From: Bacteroidia bacterium
GTDB taxonomy: Bacteria; Bacteroidota; Bacteroidia; B-17B0; Aurantibacillaceae
Length of the DNA stretch: 34,790 bases
Assembly (NCBI GenBank): GCA_020846335.1
Contig: JADLED010000013.1
Location: forward strand, 1 to 34,790
Reading direction: 5' to 3'
In this document: positions 8,595-16,644 of the stretch, one piece after another
Position numbering within the stretch: position 1 is the first letter of the stretch
Layout of the letters: every line of letters starts with the position of its first letter
The notes under the pieces: generated by a model
The model's input: the letters and a program-made list of their open reading frames with translations, nothing else
What the model was told of the DNA's origin: nothing
Databases searched by the model: none
Translations under genes and position numbers: made by a program

Positions 8595-9124
8595 GCGTAA
8601 ATATATGAAATAGCAACTAACTAAAAGTTTGCGTAAGCAAACACAAATGAAGATAAAGGCTATACCATATGACCATTAAGAACAATAAATATCTACATAC
8701 ATATGAATGAAATGTTCAGGAAAATTTTGAAATTAAAATTACCAATCAGAGTGAAAAAGAATTACTAAAGTTGAGACAGTAAAACATCACGCTTCGGCAA
8801 TTCTAATGAATTATTTTGGGAGCATTAAAATTTGTTTTTACCGGTTTATATAATTAGAATTTACGGGAACTAAAAGTGGTGATGCGTTAGGGGCAGAAGC
8901 GGCAGCCCTGCGAAACAAAACATTAGCAAGGCCAAGCCACGGAGGCTGCGAGCCTATGCTGGCAGACCCCGTGGGCGCTGAATTTTGCCTTGCTTATATT
9001 TTGTGAGCAGGCTAAAGCGGATGACCCGGCCATGTGTTGCCATATTTTTATGCACCTTTGACCTCAAAGACATGGCAACGCCCAAAAAAATTGTTTGAAC
9101 GAAACGAACACATTAATTAGAGGA
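8595..9124. other. 530-base intergenic region containing a palindromic repeat
   Basis: The left part (8595-8880) is AT-rich and shows no convincing gene, only very short open stretches and the small inverted repeat at 8627-8642. The right part is occupied by the hairpin repeat at 8881-9035. The final 90 bases lead into the NTF2-like gene, and no promoter matching the Bacteroidota consensus was found there. Confidence 0.6.
8881..9035. repeat. Hairpin-forming dispersed repeat, same family as 3276-3409
   Basis: A GC-rich island in an AT-rich spacer. An 18-base arm (8915-8932, ending AGCAAGGC) pairs with 8987-9004 (starting GCCTTGCT) at 16 of 18 positions. A shorter outer pair AGCCCTGC (8904-8911) / GCAGGCT (9007-9013) extends it. 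The left end reads AGGGGCAGAAGCGG (8889-8902) and the right end AAAGCGGATGACCCGG. The same two end motifs bracket the hairpin at 3276-3409 (AGGGATGGAGCGG and AGCGAGTAGCGACAGCCCG), while the hairpin bodies differ. Similar elements are scattered in many flavobacterial genomes as I remember them; their role is unknown. Confidence 0.55.
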
Positions 9125-9493
9125 ATGAAATCAAAAGCAGATAACAACAAACACATAGCCCTGAAATGGTTTGAGGCATTTAACCAACACGATTTGGAAA
9201 AATTACTGGCTTTGTATAATAACCAGGCTAAACATTACAGTCCGAAATTAAAAATTCGCCGTCCCGAAACCAACGGAATGGTAGCAGGCAAAGCAGCATT
9301 GCGCGACTGGTGGAAAGATTCTTTTGAACGCTTGCCCACTTTACGTTACGAGGTACAAAAACTCACTGCCGATAACGAGCAGGTTTTTATGGAATACATC
9401 CGCCATGTGGAGGGCGAAGATGATTTAAGCGTGGGCGAGGTGTTGCAGATTGAAAACGGTGAGATTGTGTTTTCGAGGGTGTACCATGGTTAA
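9125..9493 (+). CDS. NTF2/SnoaL-like protein
   Basis: A small cytoplasmic protein of 122 aa with the NTF2-like cone fold pattern: helix HIALKWFEAFNQHDLEKLLALY, then HYSPKL, GKAALRDWWKDSF and strands ending GEVLQIENGEIVFSRVYHG. NTF2/SnoaL-like domains bind small ligands or act as isomerases or hydrolases; nothing here fixes a substrate. The frame stays open upstream to a TTG at 9095, but ATG 9125 follows AGAGGA at a suitable distance and starts just before the conserved helix, so it is preferred. The gene stands alone between the repeat at 8881 and the dipeptidyl peptidase gene. Confidence 0.8.
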   Translation: MKSKADNNKHIALKWFEAFNQHDLEKLLALYNNQAKHYSPKLKIRRPETNGMVAGKAALRDWWKDSFERLPTLRYEVQKLTADNEQVFMEYIRHVEGEDDLSVGEVLQIENGEIVFSRVYHG

Positions 9494-9618
9494 TGATGAG
9501 GGCTTGATGGTGGCCCCTCCCAAAAAGGGTGATTTTTGACAAGGCGTTTTTATTAGCCCATACAAAAACATTTTTTTAATGTTTAATTCTTAAATTCACC
9601 TTCAGTAAAAAATACGTT

Positions 9619-11790
9619 ATGAAGAAACTGATTCTACTTTATTGTCTGGCACCTCTTTTAATTTTTTCGCAACAAAACATTAACCTCGATAACATTTGGG
9701 GCAAATATATTTTTGGTGCAAAGTCCACACAAGGATTCAACGTTTTAAAAAACGGACTCAATTATGTGGAAGTAACCGAAGCCGCTGATGGTGTGGCCCT
9801 TTTGAGTGAGTTTGAATTAAAATCGGGAAAAAAAATTCGCGACATTGTAAATGGCAACGATACCAAATTCAATAACCGTTTTATTCCGCTGGGTACCTAT
9901 CAGTTGAGTCCCAACGAAGACAAGCTGTTGCTTTTTGAAAATATGGAATACGTTTACCGCCGCTCGCCAATGGCCAATTATTTTGTGTACGACATTGCCA
10001 CAAAAAAAACCATTGAGCTAAGTGATAAAGGCAAACAGTTGTTTCCTAAATTTTCGCCCGACGGAAAAAAAGTGGCATTTGTGCGCGATAACAATTTGTA
10101 CATAAAAACCCTCGAAAGCGGCGAGGAAACAGCAGTTACCAACGATGGTATAAACAACAAATTAAAAAATGGCTGGGCCGACTGGGTGTATGAAGAAGAA
10201 TTTTCAAAGGCCGATTATTTTGACTGGAGCGCCAACAGTCAATACCTGGCTTACATAAAGTTCGATGAGTCGCGTGTAAAAGAATTTACCCTGGAGTATT
10301 ACAAAAATGAATTGTATCCGACCAAATACACCTACAAATACCCTAAAGCGGGCGAAGACAATTCCATTGTGTCGGTACACATTTTTGATGCCAAAACAAA
10401 CAACACCGTTAAAGCCGACATTGGCCTGAACAACGACATTTACATTCCACGCATACAATTTACCAACGATGCTAAAACGCTTTGTATTCAACGTTTAAAT
10501 CGTTTGCAAAATAAACTCGAATACATTTTAACCGATGCCACCAATGGCAACGGAAAGGTTGTTCATACCAACGAAAGCAAAACTTATGTTGACATTGCCG
10601 ATGATTTGAGGTTTGTTGGCAACAAGGGTTTTATAATTTCGAGCGAGGCCGACGAGTTTAACCATTTGTATTATTACGATTTAAACGGAAAACTGATTAA
10701 TCAAATCACAAAAGGCAATTGGGACGTGATGGACTTTAACGGCTACGACGAAAAAACCAACACCTTGTTTTACACGTCTACCGAAAACGGTGCCATTAAC
10801 CGCGATGTGTATAGCATTTCGCTGGATGGAAAAATCAAAAAACGCTTGTCGCCAAAAAACGGCACCAATAGTTTTGAGTTTACCAAAGGATTTAAGTACT
10901 ATGTGTCCACCTATCAAAGTGCCGACACCCCGCCGGTATATGAATTATACAGTATAGATGGTAAACTGGTAAAGGTGCTCGAAAACAATGCCGATTTGGC
11001 CGGTAAATTAAAGAACTACAACTTTTCAAAACGTAGCTTTTTTAAATTTAAAAATTCGGATGGCACTGAAATTAACGCCTGGATGATGAAACCAGCCAAT
11101 TTTGATTCCACAAAAAAATACCCCGTTTACATGTATGCCTATAATGGGCCGGGTAGCAACGCCTGCAACAATGCCTGGGGTGGTCGCGATTATTTTTGGC
11201 ACTGCTTACTTAATCAGGAAGGATACATTGTGGTGTGTGCCGATGGCCGCGGTACCATGGGGCGTGGCAGGCAATTTAAACATTCAACTTACCTGCAACT
11301 GGGTAAATTGGAAACCCTCGATCAGATTGATTTTGCGAAATATTTAGGGAATCTTTCCTATATTGAAAAATCGCGCATTGGCTTTCAGGGCTGGAGTTAC
11401 GGGGGTTACATGGCTTCTTTAATGATTAGCAAAGGCGCCGATGTGATTAAGGCTGCTGTTGCTGTTGCACCTGTAACTAATTGGAAATATTACGACAACA
11501 TTTATACCGAACGTTTTTTAAGAAAGCCAATTGATAACAAAAGTGGCTACGAAGACAACTCACCCACCAACTTTGTAAAGAAAATTAAAGGAAAATTCTT
11601 GCTGATTCATGGCGATGCCGACGACAATGTGCATGTGCAAAACAGCATGGAACTGGCGGCAGCACTGGTGGATAGCAATATTCCCTTTGAATTTATGGTT
11701 TACCCGAATAAGAACCATGGAATATATGGGGGATATACCCGCTTGCATATTTACTCGAAAATACTGAAGTTCGTAAAAGAAAATCTCTGA
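9619..11790 (+). CDS. Dipeptidyl peptidase IV (S9B prolyl oligopeptidase family)
   Basis: A secreted or periplasmic serine peptidase of 723 aa that removes Xaa-Pro dipeptides from peptide N-termini. A signal peptide (residues 1-18, ending IFSQQ) is followed by an eight-bladed beta-propeller (about 30-470) and an alpha/beta-hydrolase domain. The N-terminus-binding motif DWVYEEE is at 188-194. The catalytic triad is S593 (GWSYGGY), D668 (HGDADDNVH) and H700 (NKNHGI). The oxyanion tyrosine is in AYNGPGSN. All key residues are present, so the enzyme should be active. The sirtuin gene starts 3 bases after the stop codon, which implies co-transcription. Peptide use in a protein-degrading lifestyle would fit the family. 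Confidence 0.95.
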   Translation: MKKLILLYCLAPLLIFSQQNINLDNIWGKYIFGAKSTQGFNVLKNGLNYVEVTEAADGVALLSEFELKSGKKIRDIVNGNDTKFNNRFIPLGTYQLSPNEDKLLLFENMEYVYRRSPMANYFVYDIATKKTIELSDKGKQLFPKFSPDGKKVAFVRDNNLYIKTLESGEETAVTNDGINNKLKNGWADWVYEEEFSKADYFDWSANSQYLAYIKFDESRVKEFTLEYYKNELYPTKYTYKYPKAGEDNSIVSVHIFDAKTNNTVKADIGLNNDIYIPRIQFTNDAKTLCIQRLNRLQNKLEYILTDATNGNGKVVHTNESKTYVDIADDLRFVGNKGFIISSEADEFNHLYYYDLNGKLINQITKGNWDVMDFNGYDEKTNTLFYTSTENGAINRDVYSISLDGKIKKRLSPKNGTNSFEFTKGFKYYVSTYQSADTPPVYELYSIDGKLVKVLENNADLAGKLKNYNFSKRSFFKFKNSDGTEINAWMMKPANFDSTKKYPVYMYAYNGPGSNACNNAWGGRDYFWHCLLNQEGYIVVCADGRGTMGRGRQFKHSTYLQLGKLETLDQIDFAKYLGNLSYIEKSRIGFQGWSYGGYMASLMISKGADVIKAAVAVAPVTNWKYYDNIYTERFLRKPIDNKSGYEDNSPTNFVKKIKGKFLLIHGDADDNVHVQNSMELAAALVDSNIPFEFMVYPNKNHGIYGGYTRLHIYSKILKFVKENL

Positions 11791-11793
11791 CAG

Positions 11794-12486
11794 ATGCCAA
11801 AGAAGCGTTTAGTTGTTTTTACAGGAGCCGGAATAAGTGCCGAAAGTGGTATTAAAACTTTCAGGGATGCCGGAGGCTTGTGGGAACAATACCGCATAGA
11901 AGAGGTGGCCACACCACAGGCCTGGGCAAAGAATAAAAATCTGGTACTCGAGTTTTACAACCAACGCCGCAAGCAGGTTTTAGAAGCAAAACCAAACGCC
12001 TCGCACCATTTTATTGCGGCCCTGCAAGCCGATTTTGATGTGCAGGTAATTACTCAAAACGTTGACGATTTGCACGAAAGAGCAGGAAGCCAGCATGTGA
12101 TGCACCTGCATGGCGAACTCATGAAAGCAAGAAGTACCGCAGATTCTAAATTAATATACGACTTAAAGGATAAAGGCATAAACGCGGGCGATACCTGCGC
12201 GTTGGGTTCGCAATTGCGGCCACACATTGTTTGGTTTGGCGAGGCCGTTCCCCAAATGGACAACGCCAACCTGATGGCCGGAACAGCAGATTTGTTTGTG
12301 GTAATTGGCACCTCCTTAAACGTTTATCCCGCCGCCGGAATTTTAAATTTTGTAATGCCCGATGTGCCAAAATGGTTGCTCGACCCGGGCGATTTTGACC
12401 TGAAAATGCGGGGCCTGAAACACATTAAGAAAACGGCCGTTAATGGCGTTGAAGACTTAAAACAGGAATTGTACAAACACCTTTAA
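11794..12486 (+). CDS. cobB: NAD-dependent deacylase, sirtuin class III, apparently zinc-less
   Basis: A cytoplasmic Sir2 protein of 230 aa that uses NAD+ to remove acyl groups from lysines. NAD-binding motifs are GAGISAESGI (11-20), TFRDAGGLW (22-30), TQNVDDLH (87-94) and GTSLNVYPA (172-180); the catalytic histidine is H106 in HLHGEL. Y55 and R58 in FYNQRR match the class III pair that recognises succinyl and malonyl lysine. The structural zinc site is missing: where E. coli CobB has cysteines, this protein reads KARSTADS and GDTCALGS with only one Cys. I believe related Bacteroidota sirtuins show the same loss, so it is probably not decay. The gene follows dipeptidyl peptidase IV by 3 bases, suggesting an operon. 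Confidence 0.92.
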   Translation: MPKKRLVVFTGAGISAESGIKTFRDAGGLWEQYRIEEVATPQAWAKNKNLVLEFYNQRRKQVLEAKPNASHHFIAALQADFDVQVITQNVDDLHERAGSQHVMHLHGELMKARSTADSKLIYDLKDKGINAGDTCALGSQLRPHIVWFGEAVPQMDNANLMAGTADLFVVIGTSLNVYPAAGILNFVMPDVPKWLLDPGDFDLKMRGLKHIKKTAVNGVEDLKQELYKHL

Positions 12487-12494
12487 TCCCTCAG

Positions 12495-12641
12495 TTATTT
12501 GTGGGCCGGGCATTTGCGGCAGCGATCGCCTTTCTTGAATTTTTTGCAGCAATCTTTTTTCTTTTTACCCAATTCGCTAAACAGGCTAAATGGCGAATTG
12601 TTTTCGAAAAACAGTTTTACTGCATTGCCCGGTTTATCCAT
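12495..12641 (-). CDS. Small Cys-rich basic protein (48 aa), uncharacterised
   Basis: An ATG at 12641 (minus strand) opens 48 codons ending in TAA at 12497-12495. The N-terminal half is amphipathic (KLFFENNSPFSLFSELG). The C-terminal half is a dense basic Cys cluster: KKKKDCCKKFKKGDRCRKC, with four Cys (two adjacent, then CxxC) in 14 residues. The spacing suggests metal or nucleic-acid binding. As I recall it, short proteins ending in a CCKKFKKG...C..CP motif occur across Bacteroidota and are often missed by gene callers; no function is known to me. It faces the sirtuin gene end (9 bases away) and diverges from the DAHP synthase gene. A TAATTTTG box sits 4 bases before its ATG, probably too close to be its promoter. 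Confidence 0.6.
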   Translation of the reverse strand: MDKPGNAVKLFFENNSPFSLFSELGKKKKDCCKKFKKGDRCRKCPAHK

Positions 12642-12729
12642 GTCTCAAAATTAAATCAAAGCCACAGTTTTTTAAATACCGCAAAAGAGGTAATTTTCAG
12701 GATTCAAAAAAACGCGTAATTCTTCCATC

Positions 12730-13809
12730 ATGCAATTTTCACCCTTACAAAACTGGCTTCCATCGCAATCCGTTCCATTGTTAATAGCAGGTCCTTGTGG
12801 TGCCGAAAGCCCCGACCAATTAAGGCAAACGGCACAGGGGCTAAAAGCGCTCAATTCGGTGGCCCTTTTCAGAGCTGGTGTTTGGAAACCCCGCACAAGG
12901 CCCAATGCCTTTGAAGGCAGGGGTGAAGAAGCGCTTAAATGGTTAAAAGACATTAAGGAAGAGTTCGGATTTAAAATTACTGTGGAAGTGGCCAATGCTC
13001 AACACACCGAGCTGGCCCTGAAACATGGCATCGACGTGTTATGGATTGGCGCACGTACAACGGTTAATCCTTTTAGCGTGCAGGAAATTGCGGACGTGCT
13101 TAAAGGTGTAAAAATTCCGGTGATGGTTAAAAATCCCATTCATGCCGATTTGCAGTTGTGGATTGGCGCAATTGAGCGTGTTTACAATTCGGGAATTACC
13201 GAACTGGCGGCCATACACCGGGGATTTCATTTTTACGGAAAAACAAAATACCGAAACAAACCTTTATGGCAATTGCCTATTGAGTTAAGAACCCTGTTAC
13301 CCGACCTGCCTATTATTTGCGACCCCAGCCATATTAGTGGTAACAGAGAATTGATTCCGCATGTGGCGCAAAAGGCTTTGGATTTGGGCATGGATGGTCT
13401 GATGATAGAGTCGCATTACAATCCATCAACAGCGCTTAGCGATGCCGAGCAACAGTTAACACCCGACAAATTAGGCGAACTCTTAAATAAACTCATCATC
13501 CGCAAACAGGCATCGGGTCTGGAGTTGAATAATGATAAAATGGCCGGTTTCCGGAATATGATTGACGAGATTGACGATGAAATTTTGAACGCACTTAAAA
13601 AACGCGTGCAGGTAATTGAGCAATTGGGCACCTATAAAAAAGAGCATAACATCACCATTTTTCAGTTGGAACGCTGGCAACAAATTTTACGCACCCGTGG
13701 CCAGTGGGCCGATAAGCTGGGACTTTCGCGCCAACACGTTGAAAAAATCTGTCAGTTGCTTCACGAAGAAAGCATTAGAATACAGAATGAAAAGATGAAT
13801 GAGGGGTGA
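12730..13809 (+). CDS. Bifunctional DAHP synthase / chorismate mutase
   Basis: A cytoplasmic enzyme of the shikimate/aromatic amino-acid pathway. Residues about 1-260 are the class I-beta 3-deoxy-7-phosphoheptulonate synthase barrel: LIAGPCGAES (metal ligand C23), FRAGVWKPRTRPNAFEG, WIGARTTVNPF, VMVKNPIHAD, IHRGF, ICDPSHISG and GLMIESHYNP. Residues about 268-355 are an all-helical chorismate mutase (type II) starting FRNMIDEIDDEILNAL, with the conserved K in GTYKKEHN. This DAHP synthase-first fusion is typical of Bacteroidota, where the mutase domain also serves as the feedback site for prephenate/chorismate control. The 359-aa length matches the family. ATG 12730 is the only start before GPCGAES. 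The gene stands alone, followed after 48 bases by the convergent peroxidase gene. Confidence 0.95.
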   Translation: MQFSPLQNWLPSQSVPLLIAGPCGAESPDQLRQTAQGLKALNSVALFRAGVWKPRTRPNAFEGRGEEALKWLKDIKEEFGFKITVEVANAQHTELALKHGIDVLWIGARTTVNPFSVQEIADVLKGVKIPVMVKNPIHADLQLWIGAIERVYNSGITELAAIHRGFHFYGKTKYRNKPLWQLPIELRTLLPDLPIICDPSHISGNRELIPHVAQKALDLGMDGLMIESHYNPSTALSDAEQQLTPDKLGELLNKLIIRKQASGLELNNDKMAGFRNMIDEIDDEILNALKKRVQVIEQLGTYKKEHNITIFQLERWQQILRTRGQWADKLGLSRQHVEKICQLLHEESIRIQNEKMNEG

Positions 13810-13857
13810 AGGAATTAAGTGGATACGTAATATGAATTTATAAATAATCCAATTAAA

Positions 13858-14967
13858 TTATTTATTCTTTTCGTTTTCAAATGGATTAGAAAAAGCCTTA
13901 TTGGTAATGAATGAGCTGTCTGTGAGAGTTAGCAGAAAAAGAGCAATTTTTCTTTTTTCAATTGTGGTAAAATGAACACCTCCTGCGTGCGCATTATTTA
14001 TTCGTCCATCTATATTGTTATTTACTTGAATTCCATCACTGTAAAAATTAATAACGTGTTCAAGATTATCGTGAATGCCATTGTGCATATAAGGGGCTGT
14101 AAGACCGATATTTCGTAAGGTTGGGATTCTGAATTTTCCAATATCAGTCATTTTTTTTGTTACCAATTCGCGACCTCTATCTGGTAATAATTTTAATTCC
14201 TTCTCAGTATTGCCACCATCATTGGCAAAAGCTTTTTCACCCTTCAGGTCGTTTACGCCAGTTGTATGGCAACTAAAGCAATTACCTTTGTTTTTGTTGA
14301 GCATTAATTCGTAGCCTTCCTGTTCATCCTTGGTAAATTTAGCTTCATTGTTTTGAACTTTATCAAATTTTGAGTTATAAGAAAGGAGTGTTCTTTCAAA
14401 TTGAGCTATTGCTTTTGCAATCATAACGCTATCTATTCGCTTATTACCAAACACATTCTTGAATTTATTTTTATAAAAATCACTTCTGTTAATTCTTTTT
14501 TCTATTAATAACCAATTCGAATTCATTTCGTTTTTATTTCTTACAGGATGAAAAACCTGTTCTTCGATTGTTGTTACTCTGCCATCCCAAAAATATGTAC
14601 TGGACCAGGCTAAATTAAATAAGGGCAAAATGCTCCTTCTGCCATTTAAGTGAAGTTCTTTAGGCGTAATTACGTAATTTAATTCGTAACTAAATGCGTG
14701 GCTTTGTCTGTGACAACTTGAACAGGACATGTTGCTGTCTATGCTAAGGATGGGATCGTAAAATAAAAAACGACCTAATTCAACACCGCTGATTGTAACC
14801 GGATTCTTTTTTGAATGTGGCATTTTAGGGAATTGCTTAATGATTGGAAAGTCGTATTTTTCGACAAAACTGTCATTATTGTAGCTGAAGGAGTATATGA
14901 TTAATATTAAAGTGATAATGAAAGAGAATGTCACCCAACGTTGTTTTCGAATTTGTAGCAATAACAT
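13858..14967 (-). CDS. Di-haem cytochrome c peroxidase / MauG family protein
   Basis: A periplasmic c-type cytochrome of 369 aa. One N-terminal hydrophobic segment (residues 11-29) serves as signal or membrane anchor. Two haem-binding motifs are present: CSSCH (C82, C85, H86) and CFSCH (C230, C233, H234). Between and around them are the family's GRFLFYDPILS, RSILPLFNLAW, WDGRV, IAQFERTLLS and, near the C-terminus, FRIPTLRNIGLTAPYMHNG segments. Members reduce hydrogen peroxide with electrons from small cytochromes, or oxidise protein side chains as MauG does. Which applies here is not known. The gene is more AT-rich than its left neighbours, hinting at a different origin. It diverges from the secreted-protein gene at 15068. 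Confidence 0.93.
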   Translation of the reverse strand: MLLLQIRKQRWVTFSFIITLILIIYSFSYNNDSFVEKYDFPIIKQFPKMPHSKKNPVTISGVELGRFLFYDPILSIDSNMSCSSCHRQSHAFSYELNYVITPKELHLNGRRSILPLFNLAWSSTYFWDGRVTTIEEQVFHPVRNKNEMNSNWLLIEKRINRSDFYKNKFKNVFGNKRIDSVMIAKAIAQFERTLLSYNSKFDKVQNNEAKFTKDEQEGYELMLNKNKGNCFSCHTTGVNDLKGEKAFANDGGNTEKELKLLPDRGRELVTKKMTDIGKFRIPTLRNIGLTAPYMHNGIHDNLEHVINFYSDGIQVNNNIDGRINNAHAGGVHFTTIEKRKIALFLLTLTDSSFITNKAFSNPFENEKNK

Positions 14968-14996
14968 ACTTACTAAATAGTTTAGTTGTTAAAAAA

Positions 14997-15027
14997 TTTG
15001 TAGCAATTAAATAATTGTTTATTTTTG
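14997..15027 (+). promoter_or_regulatory. Bacteroidota-type promoter for the 15068 gene
   Basis: TTTG (14997-15000), 19 bases, then TATTTTTG (15020-15027): an exact fit to the TTTG-N19-TAnnTTTG consensus of the Bacteroidota primary sigma factor. Transcription would start near 15034, giving a leader of about 34 bases before ATG 15068. It probably drives both 15068-16633 and 16645-19707. It lies in the 100-base divergent spacer shared with the peroxidase gene. Confidence 0.7.
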
Positions 15028-15067
15028 GGATGAGAGTTCTTAATTACAAACCTATTAAAATTTATTT

Positions 15068-16633
15068 ATGAAAAAAAACATTATTAAACTAAGTGTAATG
15101 TTCTGTGCTTCACAATTGTGGATTGGGACTGCTTTTGCCCAGTTGCCACTAAATGTTAACAAGACTTTGGGGCTTACCAATCAGGGAACCACACAGGGTG
15201 TTGGAAGTGAAGATTGGAATTATGGCGTAAAAACACTACCGGGTGGAGACTTTTTAACCACAGGTTATTCTACAGACGTAATCTCATCACCAGCAGTTAG
15301 AAACCCAACCATTGTTAAATACGATATGCTTGGAAATGTATTGTGGGAGCAAAAATACACCTGCATTTCGGGTGTTGGGGTTGATATTTATGACTTGCCA
15401 AATGGTTACCTAATGATAGGTGCAGGCAAAAGAAACGGTGGTTGTGCCGACCCTGATGATTCTTTTTTCTCGTTGTTGGTTGACAAAACCAGCGGAACCC
15501 TGGATCAAACGTATGGAGTGAAGATGTATAATTGTCAAACGCTTCCTTTTCCTCCGGGTCAAAATGGCTTGGTACATACAAAAGTTGGTGCCATGATAAG
15601 CAACCGTCCTACAAGTTGCGAAATTAAAAATAATTCAGGTCAAATAACCGGCTTTATGTTATGTGGTAATTACATTGATGATAGCTTTCCTAGTAATACT
15701 TCTACATTTGGGCAAAATAGTACAAACGGATGCTTTTTACTTAAAATAGATGTTAATGGATTACCAGACCCTACTTTTGGTACCAGTGGTTTGCAAACTT
15801 ATCTAAAGAACTTGCCTGGTAAATATTTTCAACCTCACTTTTTCGATGTTTGTGTAAATTATGATGGACTAGGTAATGTACTCGGTTATGTTGCTGTAGG
15901 TGCAGTAAATGAATCCATCACCACGTTTAAACAGTGGGGAGATTTTGATATGGATGCTTTTTTTATGATGGTAAATACATCCGGTACAGTAACTTATTAC
16001 GACGTTTTTGATGAAACTACCCATCTTAAAAATACAGCAACACCACTTTCATACCCCTACACTGATACTCCAGATTATCTGGTATGTCCAAATAATATAA
16101 CTTTTGGTGCGCCAAATCTGCCACAAGAAAATACCAATGAACGGGCAACCAGTGTTGCACAAATTGGCAATGGTATGGATTTTATAATTCTTTCGCAAAA
16201 TGATTGGCGTTTGGTTTATCATTCCTGTCCGTTGGTATTTCCTTCAACAAATGCTTTTTATATTTCTTCAGATCCAGGTGTGTTAAGGGTCGATCCGTTT
16301 GGCAATGTGATTTGGGCGACTAACGTAACTCAATCTTCAGGGCGTGATTTTAATAATGCCGTGCTGGTTACTCCTTCTAATGAAATCCTTGTGTTAGGCG
16401 CAATAAATACTGAACCGAACCCTGGTACCCCTGTTGATCAGAAGGCACTGGTTTCCAAATTAAGCCCAACAGGAGTTATTATATATGAGAACGTTTACGA
16501 TGAAACAAGCTCAGGTCAAACAAAGATTTGCCCATTTGCTTTTGACTTCGATCAATCTGGTGGTATAATTATGGTTGGAGATAACCAATTAAATGGAGAC
16601 GATTATGCAATCATTGGCTTTAGTCCTTATTAA
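15068..16633 (+). CDS. Secreted beta-propeller-like repeat protein, no sorting domain
   Basis: A signal peptide (residues 1-25, ending AFAQ) starts a 521-aa exported protein. The body repeats a pattern of PGGDFLTTGYS, PTIVKYDMLGNVLWEQKY, NGYLMIGAGKRNGG, then similar blocks such as SNEILVLGAINT, KLSPTGVIIYENVYDE and GGIIMVGDNQLNGDDYAIIGF. These blocks (about 50-90 aa apart) look like blades of a delta-60/SBBP-type beta-propeller. Cysteines are frequent. The protein ends at GFSPY without any recognisable T9SS type A or B sorting domain, so it may remain in the periplasm or be exported with a partner. The next gene starts 11 bases downstream, so the two are very likely co-transcribed. The function is unknown. 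Confidence 0.75.
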   Translation: MKKNIIKLSVMFCASQLWIGTAFAQLPLNVNKTLGLTNQGTTQGVGSEDWNYGVKTLPGGDFLTTGYSTDVISSPAVRNPTIVKYDMLGNVLWEQKYTCISGVGVDIYDLPNGYLMIGAGKRNGGCADPDDSFFSLLVDKTSGTLDQTYGVKMYNCQTLPFPPGQNGLVHTKVGAMISNRPTSCEIKNNSGQITGFMLCGNYIDDSFPSNTSTFGQNSTNGCFLLKIDVNGLPDPTFGTSGLQTYLKNLPGKYFQPHFFDVCVNYDGLGNVLGYVAVGAVNESITTFKQWGDFDMDAFFMMVNTSGTVTYYDVFDETTHLKNTATPLSYPYTDTPDYLVCPNNITFGAPNLPQENTNERATSVAQIGNGMDFIILSQNDWRLVYHSCPLVFPSTNAFYISSDPGVLRVDPFGNVIWATNVTQSSGRDFNNAVLVTPSNEILVLGAINTEPNPGTPVDQKALVSKLSPTGVIIYENVYDETSSGQTKICPFAFDFDQSGGIIMVGDNQLNGDDYAIIGFSPY

Positions 16634-16644
16634 ACCATCAAAAA

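Noticed and set aside
9095..9124. TTG start extending the NTF2-like protein by 10 residues
   Set aside because: ATG 9125 is preceded by AGAGGA and sits just before the conserved first helix; the extension has no family-like residues.
12501..12784. Two short plus-strand ORFs between sirtuin and DAHP synthase
   Set aside because: They overlap the Cys-rich minus-strand gene and the start of DAHP synthase and have no motif; the minus-strand reading is far more protein-like.
13840..13865. 9-bp AT-only inverted repeat at the end of the peroxidase gene
   Set aside because: Consists only of A and T, overlaps the stop codon and would be too weak to be called a terminator.
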